Part shown: one piece after another, positions 26,601 through 34,792 of the stretch | How the letters are laid out: the number at the start of each line of letters is the position of its first letter | Position numbering within the stretch: the stretch's first letter is position 1 | Assembly: GCA_965216725.1 (NCBI GenBank) | Contig: CBDCGI010000022.1 | Location: forward strand, 124,001-188,000 | Length of the DNA: 64,000 bases | From: JACZUI01 sp965216725 | GTDB taxonomy: Bacteria > Actinomycetota > Acidimicrobiia > Spongiisociales > ZC4RG35 | Direction of reading: 5' to 3' | Made by a program: the position numbers and the translations under genes | The notes under the pieces: model-generated | What the model saw: the letters and a program-made list of their open reading frames with translations, nothing else | Told to the model about the DNA's origin: nothing | Databases searched by the model: none

Positions 26601-27109
26601 GATCGCTGGGCTGGGTTCCTCGGGTCAAGTCTGTGGTGGCCACCCAATCCGGCGACCCCGAGGCTGGCTATGAGCTGGCTTTGTCGTCGATCAGGATCGA
26701 AGGCGGTGGGCCCAATGTCCCGTTTGCGCTTTGGGCCGCCGCCCGCGCCGCTCTGTGGTCACCGGATCAGATGGTCACCGCAGCCGCGTCGGTCAAGACC
26801 CTGCTCGACGAGACCGCGAACCTCGGCGGGGCCTGGATGCACAATGCTCGTGCAAGTCTCGAAGCCGCGCTGGCCGGGCTCGACGGCCATAGGGAGCAGG
26901 CGGCTGCCGGATTCACCGAGGTTCTCGGCCTTTGGAGGAAGATGAAGCTGCCTTTTGACCACGCTGCAACGGTGGGGGATGCCATCACGCTTCTGGGAAG
27001 CGGAGCACTTCCCGAAGGCGAGGTCGAGGCCGCAGTGTCCTACCTGTCGGGAATCGGCGCTGCACCCATGCTGGCGCGCATCACCACGACCGACCCTGGC
27101 ACTGACTGA
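23627..27109 (+). CDS. Zinc-ribbon / class III cyclase / STAND ATPase / repeat protein 1
   Basis: 1160 residues. Domains in order: double zinc ribbon (four CxxC pairs, about 5-50), class III nucleotide cyclase (about 65-240), AAA/STAND ATPase with P-loop GIGGIGKS (about 285-295) and a Walker-B-like VFEDLQWAD, then helical repeats to the end. The cyclase keeps both metal Asp (LFLDLVGFT, FIGDAVM), the purine-selecting Lys (VEKFIGD) and the transition-state Asn/Arg (NTASR), so it could make cyclic nucleotide. The ATPase and repeats should gate activity by ligand or protein binding. A tandem paralogue follows. ATG 23636 is an alternative start. Confidence 0.85.
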   Translation: MGEMTCSNCGTPNEEGRKFCGECGQALVQTCQICSTANPPTVKFCGECGSAFAPGERPPVAESSAVAETERRLVSVLFLDLVGFTTLAEGKDAEDVRTLLSDYFETAKSIIERHGGLVEKFIGDAVMAAWGTPTAHEDDAERAVRSALELVDAVEALGDKWELSMKARAGVVTGEAATRPSAVSEGMVAGDMVNTASRLQGAAMPGTVLVGDATVRSTRGTIAFEEVGPLDLKGKEEPFTSYRALRVVADVLGDPDLIEPPFIGRNEELRLLKEQLHGITRDGRARVVSVTGIGGIGKSRLAREFGRYIDGLTETFFWHVGRCPAYGDGITFWALGEMIRRRAGITEGDSTEEALAKLETSVETYVTDPEERSWVLGGLGLLLGYDETPHGSGEELFAAWRTFFERLAEAGPVVMVFEDLQWADQGLLDFIGSLLRWSRDHSILVVGLSRPEIADRRPDWGAGQRSFTSMNLEPLGADSMARLVRGLVADAPDDAVGRIVERSEGVPLYAVETIRMLADRGVLEARTHDYELVGSFEDLEVPETLHALIAARLDALPPADRSLVQDAAVLGKSFTAEALATMAGAEHSDIEPRLIELAKREILTVDADLRSPERGQFVFSQSLIREVAYGTLAKADRRERHVRAAELMEALEDDELAAAVAAHYVEALKAAGEGPERVSLAARARSWLRRASDRAMNLGSADQAVALVEQALPLTDDGRERRELLLLAARAAEDLVLMEQAAGYLSEAARLAAADGDGPDEIRILVALIKILHLTDQEQKEQELARDMVARFGESTNPNVAPYVSHALSYTRFLDGDHEGAHHATDAALGGYERLGDVENFVQLLSPKIFLLLLVGRGREATMLARGYVEWIRQHGDLRQLASALSTAGTTLTNEDPRGSFDLVMEGLEVSRRGGFGAMEVGLLTNGTESAIELGEFELAAHMIERLEEIPNLPLTDILAHKLNVANLAAYRGDTETAQAAIDSLPYEDKARSLGWVPRVKSVVATQSGDPEAGYELALSSIRIEGGGPNVPFALWAAARAALWSPDQMVTAAASVKTLLDETANLGGAWMHNARASLEAALAGLDGHREQAAAGFTEVLGLWRKMKLPFDHAATVGDAITLLGSGALPEGEVEAAVSYLSGIGAAPMLARITTTDPGTD

Positions 27110-27139
27110 TCGGCCGAGCCAAAGAGACGCCGGCCGCTG

Positions 27140-27145
27140 TAAGTT
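27140..27145 (+). promoter_or_regulatory. -10-like TAAGTT, leaderless start at 27152
   Basis: TAAGTT ends 6 bases before GTG 27152; no ribosome site. It implies the second giant gene has its own promoter. Confidence 0.4.
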
Positions 27146-27151
27146 TCCCTG

Positions 27152-30100
27152 GTGACATCAACCTCTCCGACTCTCACCTGTGGCAACTGCGGAAGCGGGA
27201 ACCGAACCGACGCAAGATTCTGCTCCAACTGCGGAAACTCGCTGATCCAGACCTGTCCGGTCTGTTCCACTGAGGCCCCGTCGGACGCAAACTTCTGCAG
27301 CAATTGCGGAGCCTCGCTCAAGGAATCTGTGCCAACAGATCAGCCAGAGAGCGACCTGTCGCGGTACCTGCCACCAGAGCTTCTGGCGAAGCTCCGGTCG
27401 GCGCGTGCCGGGCGAGCGATGCAGGGCGAACGGAGAACGGTGACCATGCTGTTCGCCGACATCAAAGGGTCAACAGCCGCTGCGGAGACTCTCGATCCCG
27501 AAGATTGGGCCCAGATCGTCAACGGAGCGTTCGAGCGCCTCATCGCCCCGGTCTATCGCTACGAGGGGACGCTCGCCCAGCTACAGGGAGACGCGGTGCT
27601 TGCGTTCTTCGGAGCGCCGATCGCTCATGAGGACGACCCGGTGCGCGCTTTGCGGGCGGGGCTGGAGATAGTCGAGGAGATGCGCTCCTACAGCGCCGAG
27701 GTTGAGGAGGCTTGGGGGTTCCCCTTGGTGGTGAGGGTGGGCGTCAACACCGGTCTCGTCGTGGTGGGGGAGGTGGGTTCGGACCTTCGCGTCGAATACA
27801 CCGCCTTGGGCGACGCAATCAATGTGGCGGCTCGGATGGAACAGACCGCCGATCCTGGCACTGTCAGGGCGACACAGCACACTCTTGCCCTAACGGGTGA
27901 GATGTTCGAGGTCGAGGACCTGGGCCCGATCGAGGTGAAAGGGAAAGCCGATCCCGTCAATGCCGGCCGGGTCGTCCGATTCGTAGGGGGCTCTGACGAT
28001 GGCCAAATGCGGGGCATGGTCGGCCGCGAGGCCGAGCTGAGGCGGCTCGGTGGTCTCGTTGATCAGCTGCTGTCTGGATCGGGCTGGATTGCATCGGTGA
28101 TTGCCGAGGCCGGTGTCGGTAAGTCGCGACTGCTGCGACAGCTGCGTTCTGACGTCGAGGCCGAGACGCCCCTGGCCATGAACAGCGGCGAATCAGGCGA
28201 GCTGTCTTCCATGTTCTCTGTGAGCCGTTCCTACGACTCGGAGACGCCTTTGTCCACCATTCGTGACCTCCTCAGACGTTGGTGGAGCGTCGATGGCACT
28301 CCCGGAGATTCAGCCATCGTCCAGAGGGCGGTGAGCGCGGCCGGCCTCGACGACCCGGACGCACCCACACTCCTCGCCTACGTAGCCGGTTTGCCTCTCT
28401 CGGATGAGGAATCGGGTTTCATCGATGCTCTGATGACACCGACTCTTCACGGGAAGGCCGTGGCCGCGGTGTTCGACTACCTCTCAGCCGAGGCCCGCAT
28501 TCGACCGTTGCTCTTGGTCTTTGAGGATCTGCACTGGGCAGATGACCTTTCCTTGGGTCTTGTCGACAATCTCATGCAGCTCACCGAGCAGCTTCCAGTT
28601 GGCCTCCTGGTTGCGATGCGCCCCTATCGAGAGGAGCCGACCTGGCACATCCACGAGGTCGCCGACCGCCGCCATCATCACCGTTATCACAAGATCGAGC
28701 TTGCCCCGCTCAGCCCTGAGGAGACTGCAGAGCTCGTGGGGTCTGTGCTGCCCGGAGTTGAAGTACCCGCTTCCTGGCGCGACGTGATACTGAAAAGGGC
28801 CGACGGGAATCCCCTGTTTGTCGAGGAGATTGCCCGCGCATTGAAGGAAGCAGAAGGTGGTTCCGGTGACGAGGTCGAGATTCCCAAGAGCTTGACAGGC
28901 ATGCTCACCGCGCGGCTCGACCGTCTCTCCGAAGGATCGAAGTACGTGGTGCAGCTCGCGTCGGTCCTGGGATCTGAGTTCGACAAGTCGACCCTCGCTT
29001 CTCTGGTCGACGAACCGCCGGACTCGACTCTCACCGACCTGGTGAGGGCCGGGATCTTGATTGAGTCGCCGGCGCGACCTGGGCACATCCACTTCCGGCA
29101 TGCCCTGTTCCAGGAAGCTGCGTACGAGACAATCCTTCGCAGGACACGGCGGGAACTTCACGATCGTGTCGCCGACCATCTCGTCGCCACGGATCCGGAA
29201 GCGGCCCCGGAGATTGCCCGACATCTCGTGTCCGCCGACAACCTGAGCAAGGCCTTCCCATACCTCATCGACGCCGGGGTGCTCTCGCTGAGATCGATGG
29301 CCCTCGCCGACGCCATCGAGCGTTTCTCCACTGCGCTGGACAACGTTCCGGAGGGCGCCGATCCCGATCTCGTCGACCAGGCCCACGACGGGCTCGGCGA
29401 CGCGTATTCCCTGGTCCCCGATCTCGACCATGCAGCAGCCGTTTACCAGCGGCTATACGACTATGGAGAAGAGACCGAGCGACCCAGCACGAGGGTTGCC
29501 GCCCTCAACCGTTTGGCTGTGGCGACGGCTTCTTTGTCAGCCGACCTCGAGCAGGCCGGCGAGTACCTGCTCCAGGCTCGCGCCTTGGCTGAGGAATGCG
29601 ATGACGAAGCCGGTTTGGCGGAGTATCACATGAACGCGTGCTTCGTTGCCTCGCTTGGCGGGAACCTCGCCCAGGCCGTGGAACATGACGAAGAGACGGT
29701 GACATTGGGGGAGAAGACGAGAGTGGAGTCGGTTCGTCTCAGCGGGTTGGTGCGGCGGGCGACCAACTATGTGGCTCTACTCGATCTGGAGAAGGCACCG
29801 CAGGCGGTCGCGGAGGCGAAGGCTGCGGTGGAGGAGGCCGGCATGGAGGAGGCGGCCGCAGTCGTGGAGTCGTTCGGAGCCGGTCTCCTGATTTTGGGCA
29901 CATCGGATCTCGAGGGATATCTCGATCGGGCCATGAGCGCTCAGGAGACGCTCGATCGTTATGGCTCGTTCTATGCCGCGATGAATCGGCTCAATCTGGC
30001 CAGTGTCCAGTTCTTGATGGGCCGGCTCGAAGATGCCCTGTCCAACCTCCTCGAATGCCAGCGCTCAGCGGAGTCCTCTGGGCAGCCGTTTGTGCTCGGA

Positions 30101-30754
30101 GGTGCCCTCTCCGGGATGGCCCTCGTCTACGCGGTGGCTGGGATGCCGGAGCCCATACCCGACCTCATCACCGGGACCCAGGAGCGTCTGGACGGCCCTC
30201 TCGGTGATTTTCTGGCTTCGAGCGGACAGGCAAACCTGGGCTGGGTGCACCTGCTCCAGGGCCAACCCGGTCTCGCCAGAGATCGATTCGAGGCAGGACT
30301 CGGTTCGTCTTCGATCACATCGCACACCGAACGGCCGCGGCTCCTCGGTGGGCTGGCCCTCGCCCTGCTCGAGGAGGGGGATATCGAGGCAGCAAGCGAA
30401 GCGGTCGCCGAAGCTCGGGCCTTCATCGAAGAAAAGTCGTTTGTGCTCTACAACCCGATCGTGAAGCGAGTTCAGGGTCGCCTCTTATCCGAGTCGGGTC
30501 GCCTGGACGAGGCCGAATCTGTGTTGGCCGAGGCGGCGAAGGAGGCCGGCGCGAGCGGCCAGCGTCTCGAGGCAGCCCAGATCAGCTTGGCCCGGAGCCG
30601 GGTATCAGCCCTGGCCGGAAACGACTCCGGTGCCGGCGAGCATCGTGCTGCCGCCATTGAAGTATTCGAGGCGATCGCTGATGAGATGCTCGATCAAGAG
30701 TTGCGTGAGAGCTACAAGGCGCGGTGGCTGCCAGAGCTCGATCCGGTCAGTTGA
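27152..30754 (+). CDS. Zinc-ribbon / class III cyclase / STAND ATPase / repeat protein 2
   Basis: 1200 residues with the same architecture as the preceding gene: double zinc ribbon (about 8-55), cyclase (about 90-275), STAND ATPase with P-loop AEAGVGKS and VFEDLHWAD, then a long helical-repeat region. The cyclase keeps both metal Asp (LFADIKGST, LQGDAVL) and NVAARM, but the purine-selecting Lys position is Gln (LAQLQGD), so nucleotide choice or activity may differ from paralogue 1. GTG start with no ribosome site. The pair looks like an old tandem duplication. Confidence 0.85.
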   Translation: MTSTSPTLTCGNCGSGNRTDARFCSNCGNSLIQTCPVCSTEAPSDANFCSNCGASLKESVPTDQPESDLSRYLPPELLAKLRSARAGRAMQGERRTVTMLFADIKGSTAAAETLDPEDWAQIVNGAFERLIAPVYRYEGTLAQLQGDAVLAFFGAPIAHEDDPVRALRAGLEIVEEMRSYSAEVEEAWGFPLVVRVGVNTGLVVVGEVGSDLRVEYTALGDAINVAARMEQTADPGTVRATQHTLALTGEMFEVEDLGPIEVKGKADPVNAGRVVRFVGGSDDGQMRGMVGREAELRRLGGLVDQLLSGSGWIASVIAEAGVGKSRLLRQLRSDVEAETPLAMNSGESGELSSMFSVSRSYDSETPLSTIRDLLRRWWSVDGTPGDSAIVQRAVSAAGLDDPDAPTLLAYVAGLPLSDEESGFIDALMTPTLHGKAVAAVFDYLSAEARIRPLLLVFEDLHWADDLSLGLVDNLMQLTEQLPVGLLVAMRPYREEPTWHIHEVADRRHHHRYHKIELAPLSPEETAELVGSVLPGVEVPASWRDVILKRADGNPLFVEEIARALKEAEGGSGDEVEIPKSLTGMLTARLDRLSEGSKYVVQLASVLGSEFDKSTLASLVDEPPDSTLTDLVRAGILIESPARPGHIHFRHALFQEAAYETILRRTRRELHDRVADHLVATDPEAAPEIARHLVSADNLSKAFPYLIDAGVLSLRSMALADAIERFSTALDNVPEGADPDLVDQAHDGLGDAYSLVPDLDHAAAVYQRLYDYGEETERPSTRVAALNRLAVATASLSADLEQAGEYLLQARALAEECDDEAGLAEYHMNACFVASLGGNLAQAVEHDEETVTLGEKTRVESVRLSGLVRRATNYVALLDLEKAPQAVAEAKAAVEEAGMEEAAAVVESFGAGLLILGTSDLEGYLDRAMSAQETLDRYGSFYAAMNRLNLASVQFLMGRLEDALSNLLECQRSAESSGQPFVLGGALSGMALVYAVAGMPEPIPDLITGTQERLDGPLGDFLASSGQANLGWVHLLQGQPGLARDRFEAGLGSSSITSHTERPRLLGGLALALLEEGDIEAASEAVAEARAFIEEKSFVLYNPIVKRVQGRLLSESGRLDEAESVLAEAAKEAGASGQRLEAAQISLARSRVSALAGNDSGAGEHRAAAIEVFEAIADEMLDQELRESYKARWLPELDPVS

Positions 30755-30766
30755 TCGTCGGGTAGG

Positions 30767-32263
30767 CTAGAGGAACGTCCTCACGGTTTCGATCGTGTCG
30801 GCATCGTCGGGGCTTTTGTCATCGCGATATCCCTTGACACGAGCAAAACGCAAAGCGACACCACCTGGGTATCGGGTGCTGCGTTGCACGCCATCGAAGG
30901 CGATCTCGTAGACGATCTCTGGCTTCAGGTAGACGACATGACCCTGTCGACGTTCTTCGATCTCGAGAAAGCGGCTCGTCTGCCAGGCAAGCATCTCGTC
31001 GGTGAGGCCTTTGAAGGTCTTTCCCAGCATGACCAGCGTTCCGTCGGCTGACCGCGCCCCTAGATGCAGGTTGGAAAGCCAACCTTGGCGCCTTCCCGAG
31101 CCCCACTCCGCCGCGAGGACTACCAGATCCAACGTGTGCGTCGGTTTCACTTTCATCCACCCAGAACCACGTCGCCCGGCTGCATACGGGGATGTGGGGT
31201 CTTTCACCACCACGCCCTCGAATCCATCTTCGACGCTCTTACTGAAGAAGCGCTCGGCCTCTGCAGGGTCGCCGGTTTCGATCGACTCGACAACATCGCC
31301 GGTCGGCACCACCTCTGACAGCCACCGACGCCGCTCGGTAAGCGGCAGGTCGATGAGGTCCTCGCCCCCAGCGTGGATGATGTCGAAGAAGAAGGCCGTG
31401 AACTCCTCGTCGCCGGATCCGAAACGCCCTCTCATCGAATCCTGAAAGGACATGGGAATCCCCTCCGGCCCTATCAGAAGGCCCTCCCCGTCGAGGATCA
31501 ACGCCTCTGCTTCAAAATCGCGCACGGCGGAGACCACGGCACCCATCCCCGATGTCACATCACGCAGGTTGCGGGTGTAGACGGTCACTCGTGAACCTTG
31601 TTTGTGGACCTGAAGCCGGAGCCCGTCGAGTTTCTGCTCGACGATGGCTGAGCCAATTTGGGTGATTGCCTCGGTGACGGTCTCGGCGGTCTTGGCCAAC
31701 ATCGGCTGAACCGGCTGGAAGAGTCTCAAAGTCGCCGCGTCGAGGGCGGACGGCCCGGTGCTCAACGCCCGCGCCGCAACGGAAACCAGGTCACCCTCCA
31801 ACATGGCGGCCCGCCTCACCCGCTGTGGCGGCACGTCGAGCGCCTTGGCGACGGCGTCAGCCATGACCGCCTCTAACGCTCCCTGGCGCAGGTTCCGCAA
31901 CATGAGCCCGCGCAGGAACTCCTGCTCGGTCGCAGTGGCTCGCGAGAGAAGTGTGGTTAGCAGGTCATGTTTCTGCCTTTTGGACCCGGGCCCGGATGTC
32001 TCCGACACCTCCTGGAGGATGTCGTCAACTGCGAGAATCTGGAGCGTCGGACCGGGTGCGGGTTCGGGGTCCACGGCAAACACGGCAGCATGGCCTACTC
32101 CGAGTGGCGACTGACGGGGACGGCCGGCCAGATAGGAGACCGCAACTGGAGCCTCTTGCGGTGTCAGCCGAGTCAGTAGCCTGGCAAGGAGAGAAGTCTT
32201 CTCGGTGCGGGCCGCGGTTTGAGACACCGCGTTAGATGCATCAACCAGCTCTAGGAGAAGCAT
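30767..32263 (-). CDS. ATP-dependent DNA ligase (LigB-like)
   Basis: 498 residues, the size of mycobacterial LigB. N-terminal DNA-binding domain (about 1-190), then nucleotidyltransferase motif I EQKLDG (K about 211), motif III (FFFDIIHAGG), motif IV (EGVVVKD) and motif V (GWMKVKP), followed by an OB domain with VELVxLK-type features (VVYLKPEIVYEIAF). It seals nicks using ATP. It could act with the polymerase-domain protein at 11-12 kb, but such ligases are usually dispensable repair enzymes. TAGCCT lies 6 bases before the start. Confidence 0.92.
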   Translation of the reverse strand: MLLLELVDASNAVSQTAARTEKTSLLARLLTRLTPQEAPVAVSYLAGRPRQSPLGVGHAAVFAVDPEPAPGPTLQILAVDDILQEVSETSGPGSKRQKHDLLTTLLSRATATEQEFLRGLMLRNLRQGALEAVMADAVAKALDVPPQRVRRAAMLEGDLVSVAARALSTGPSALDAATLRLFQPVQPMLAKTAETVTEAITQIGSAIVEQKLDGLRLQVHKQGSRVTVYTRNLRDVTSGMGAVVSAVRDFEAEALILDGEGLLIGPEGIPMSFQDSMRGRFGSGDEEFTAFFFDIIHAGGEDLIDLPLTERRRWLSEVVPTGDVVESIETGDPAEAERFFSKSVEDGFEGVVVKDPTSPYAAGRRGSGWMKVKPTHTLDLVVLAAEWGSGRRQGWLSNLHLGARSADGTLVMLGKTFKGLTDEMLAWQTSRFLEIEERRQGHVVYLKPEIVYEIAFDGVQRSTRYPGGVALRFARVKGYRDDKSPDDADTIETVRTFL

Positions 32264-32269
32264 TCCGAA

Positions 32270-32275
32270 AGGCTA
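32270..32275 (-). promoter_or_regulatory. -10-like TAGCCT, leaderless start at 32263
   Basis: On the minus strand TAGCCT ends 6 bases before the ATG of the ligase gene. Confidence 0.4.
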
Positions 32276-32281
32276 TCCGAG

Positions 32282-32755
32282 ACTGGACTCCTCGCTCCAA
32301 TAGCAGCTTCGCTGACCGCTGTTGGCGGCGACGGCGGGGGAGTGGCCTATGCGGGCACAGCGAAGGGGTCGCTGGTAGCGGTCACCAGTGAGGGCTCGAA
32401 GGTCTTTCTGGATGGTGCCCACGACGGTCTCACCGAGGCGGTAGATGTGTGGGGGAGCCGGCTCGCCTCCGATGGGACTGACGGAATGATTGTGGTCGCC
32501 GACACCGAAAGCGGTTCGGTTGTGAGGCATTTCCGGACCGGTATCGCAGGACACGACATTGCCGGGATCGACGAGGACACCCTGGCCTATTCGGCCGGGC
32601 GCTAGTTGGCGTTTTTCGAAGTCGAGCCGATTGCCCTCGCCGACCTCGCCGTGGAGGCCCTGACTAGAGGCCTGTCAGACTTCGAGTGCCGGACCTACCT
32701 AGAAATGAGTTGCGAGGACTGGGAGGACGGGTTGGATCGGCGAGGAATCGAGTAG
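32282..32755 (+). pseudogene. C-terminal remnant of a WD40/BTAD-type regulator
   Basis: One reading frame from about 32282 to TAG 32753-32755 is interrupted by a single in-frame TAG at 32603-32605. Before it are blade-like strands (VVADTESGSVVRHF, IAGIDEDTLAYS). After it comes LAVEALTRGLSDFECRTYLEMSCEDW, which matches the conserved tail of large WD40-type signalling proteins (AxxRLTRGLTxxECxxYL). No suitable start or N-terminal part exists upstream because the ligase gene occupies that DNA. I read this as the stump of a deleted regulator, similar in class to the cyclase/ATPase giants nearby. Confidence 0.55.
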
Positions 32756-32763
32756 GCCCCCAA

Positions 32764-32769
32764 TAAGAT
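32764..32769 (+). promoter_or_regulatory. -10-like TAAGAT, leaderless start at 32777
   Basis: TAAGAT ends 7 bases before ATG 32777; no ribosome site. Confidence 0.4.
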
Positions 32770-32776
32770 CGGGGCC

Positions 32777-33292
32777 ATGGAGACATTTGATGCGATCCGG
32801 GCCCGCCGGAAAATCTTGGAATATGCCGATCGGCCGATAGAAGACGACAAGCTGAACCAGATCCTGGAGGCGGGCCGGCGGTCACCGTCCTCGCGGAATT
32901 CGCAACGGTGGGATTTCGTGGTGGTGCGCGACCGCGATCAACTCCGCCAACTTTCAGGGGTCTGGCGCGGAGCAGCCCACATAGCGGACGCACCAGTGGC
33001 CATCGCAGTGGTCGCCCCCTTCAGTGAAGACCTCCGTGAGAACGGCTCGATCAACTTCGATCTCGGTCAGGCAGTCTCGTCGATGATGATCGCCGCCGCC
33101 GATCTCGGAATCGGCTCCAGACATGCGTCGGTGGAAGACTATGACCTGGCGGCTTCGATACTCGGTCTGCCATCGGGCATGAGGCTGACCTGGCTGTTCG
33201 GCCTCGGCTACCCGGGTGATCGTCCACTCAAACCGGTGATCAATCCGGCCCGTAAGGCGCTCGAGAAGGTCATTCACTTCGACCGCTGGTAG
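32777..33292 (+). CDS. Nitroreductase family protein
   Basis: 171 residues, one nitroreductase domain. FMN-site residues are visible: RARRKILEYADRPI near the N-terminus, RRSPSSRNSQRWDFVVV (Ser/Asn/Gln contacts), a central DLGQAVSSMMIAAADLGIGS and a GYPG turn before the end. Such flavoenzymes reduce nitro groups, quinones or enones with NAD(P)H. It is at the short end of the family. No operon partner is evident. Confidence 0.88.
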   Translation: METFDAIRARRKILEYADRPIEDDKLNQILEAGRRSPSSRNSQRWDFVVVRDRDQLRQLSGVWRGAAHIADAPVAIAVVAPFSEDLRENGSINFDLGQAVSSMMIAAADLGIGSRHASVEDYDLAASILGLPSGMRLTWLFGLGYPGDRPLKPVINPARKALEKVIHFDRW

Positions 33293-33323
33293 TCAGGCCT
33301 TCGCCCGGCAATCCGAAGAGGGT

Positions 33324-33737
33324 CTAGAGGCCGTGCAGCTTGGAGATGCTTTTCGTCTCGTCCGGGTCGGGCTCGGTCACGTCGAGGAACGCGTTGACGC
33401 ATTCCACGGCGACGTCGGCTGAGGTTCGTTTCAGGCTCAGGGTGAGAACGTTGGCGTCGTTCCATCGTCTCGCGTTCTGGGCTATCCAAGACTCCCAGGC
33501 CTGGGCGGCGCGCACTCCCTTGACCTTGTTGGCCGCAATCGCAGTACCGGTGCCGGTCCAGCACATCAGGACCCCGTAATCGGCTTCGCCGGATGCGACC
33601 GTCTCGGCGACCGCCCGTGACATCTCCGGCCAGCTGGTTGACTCGCTCGGCCGGATCAGTTCAGACCTCTCCGCAAGGACGGCGATTACGGCGTCGACAC
33701 ACTCATTCTCGTCGTCGGCAGCGAATGCGACTCTCAC
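33324..33737 (-). CDS. RpiB/LacAB-type sugar-phosphate isomerase
   Basis: 137 residues. RpiB features are the N-terminal strand VAFAADDEN, the catalytic-Cys segment LMCWTGTGTAIAANKVKGVRAA (usually CGTGIGxxIxANKxxGIRAA) and NDANVLTLSLK. The change from CGTG to CWTG and the weak N-terminal Asp/His region suggest a divergent substrate. RpiB interconverts ribose-5- and ribulose-5-phosphate; LacAB acts on galactose-6-phosphate. GTG start with TAGCGT 7 bases upstream. Confidence 0.78.
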   Translation of the reverse strand: MRVAFAADDENECVDAVIAVLAERSELIRPSESTSWPEMSRAVAETVASGEADYGVLMCWTGTGTAIAANKVKGVRAAQAWESWIAQNARRWNDANVLTLSLKRTSADVAVECVNAFLDVTEPDPDETKSISKLHGL

Positions 33738-33744
33738 GGTGGGA

Positions 33745-33750
33745 ACGCTA
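33745..33750 (-). promoter_or_regulatory. -10-like TAGCGT, leaderless start at 33737
   Basis: On the minus strand TAGCGT ends 7 bases before GTG 33737. Confidence 0.4.
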
Positions 33751-33766
33751 CTGCCGTCGTGCCTCC

Positions 33767-33817
33767 CGTCGAGCGTGCTTCACAACAACGTCAGTTTGTC
33801 GTTATGCACACTCGACG
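33767..33817. repeat. Diverged palindromic element with CGTCGAGTGTGC ends
   Basis: Outer arms 33767-33778 and 33806-33817 pair over 12 bp with one G-T wobble. The right arm is the reverse complement of CGTCGAGTGTGC, the same end as the strong hairpins at 55073 and 58147. The inner part differs from those copies. It lies in the 210-base gap between two divergent genes. Confidence 0.45.
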
Positions 33818-33947
33818 AGGATTGCTGCTTGCGTGTGGTGGATTTCGGCTCGTAACGGTTCCGTAGCGCCCAACGACGAGACTCCCTCAGCGGCAGGCCC
33901 GTCCGGGCTGCCAACAGGAACAGATCACTCCGAGAAAGGATGCGCAC

Positions 33948-34709
33948 GTGGACGGAGAACGAGCAACCCACAGTTCGGTACAAACACTTGGCCTCATGAT
34001 GGTTGCTGGTGGCCTGCTGTTCGTCGTCGCCTTTCTGCTGGTTCGGGGGGACACCGAAGATGTCGCATTCCTGGGCATTATTGCCGGGGTAGCCCTAGTA
34101 GCCGCGTTGGTGGTGTGGCGTTGGGACGCCACTTGGGCAAGGGTGGTTGGCCTGCTCGGAACCCTGTTTGTCGGGGCGTCCGCCTTCTGGTTCGCCTTCG
34201 GCGTGTTTCAGCCGTTCAGCCCGCTGGAATTCATCGTCGGCCTCCTGTTCCTCCTCGGAATCCTCCTCGCGTTGATCTGGGGAGTAATGGCCTTGGTCGC
34301 CGGGATCAAGGGACGGACGGGTCAGACCACAGGCGACGACAGGTTGCGGAAGTGGGTGCCCAGCGCGATCGCCGTTCTTTCGGTTGTGTCGATTGTTGGC
34401 TTTTTCGCCACTCGGCAGACTGTCAGCGCAGATGAGGCCGCTGGCGCCACCTTGCTCGACATGGTCGATTTCGAATTCGCTCCCGAAGACGTGGCAACCG
34501 ACGGCAGGCTATTGATCCACAACTCCGACCCCTTCGCCCACGACTTCACGCTGGACGAGCTCGACATCTACTCATACGTGGGGCCCGGCTCAGAGGTCAT
34601 CGTCGATCTCACCGGGGCTGCGCCTGGAACGTACGACTTCGTCTGCTCTCTCCACACCGATCCATCAACCGGTGAGGGCATGATCGGTCAGGTGAGCATC
34701 ACGAGCTAA
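33948..34709 (+). CDS. Membrane protein with C-terminal cupredoxin domain
   Basis: 253 residues. Four hydrophobic helices (about 12-33, 38-55, 64-85 and 88-110), a fifth at about 133-150, then an external cupredoxin domain. Candidate type 1 copper ligands are His in FAHDFT, Cys and His in FVCSLHTD and Met in GEGMIG, the correct order for plastocyanin-like domains. It probably carries electrons or copper at the outer face of the membrane. GTG start behind GAAAGGA. Converges on the TSUP gene. Confidence 0.75.
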   Translation: MDGERATHSSVQTLGLMMVAGGLLFVVAFLLVRGDTEDVAFLGIIAGVALVAALVVWRWDATWARVVGLLGTLFVGASAFWFAFGVFQPFSPLEFIVGLLFLLGILLALIWGVMALVAGIKGRTGQTTGDDRLRKWVPSAIAVLSVVSIVGFFATRQTVSADEAAGATLLDMVDFEFAPEDVATDGRLLIHNSDPFAHDFTLDELDIYSYVGPGSEVIVDLTGAAPGTYDFVCSLHTDPSTGEGMIGQVSITS

Positions 34710-34792
34710 TCGCGTTGTTAGCCAGGTCGTGGTGCGCCAACGGTGGCCCAGCTGGCCGACGCCGTCATAAGTGAGCCGGATGCCCTTTCAGT

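Noticed and set aside
25484..26647. 387-residue minus-strand open frame inside the first giant cyclase gene
   Set aside because: It is antisense to a clear domain protein, its composition (His/Gln/Gly/Arg-rich) is typical of GC-rich shadow frames, and it shows no family motif.
28484..29431. 315-residue minus-strand open frame inside the second giant cyclase gene
   Set aside because: Antisense shadow of the ATPase/repeat region; no recognisable motif and no ribosome site.
33593..34435. 280-residue plus-strand open frame across the RpiB-like and cupredoxin genes
   Set aside because: It overlaps two genes with clear motifs and is Arg/Ser/Pro-rich with no domain.
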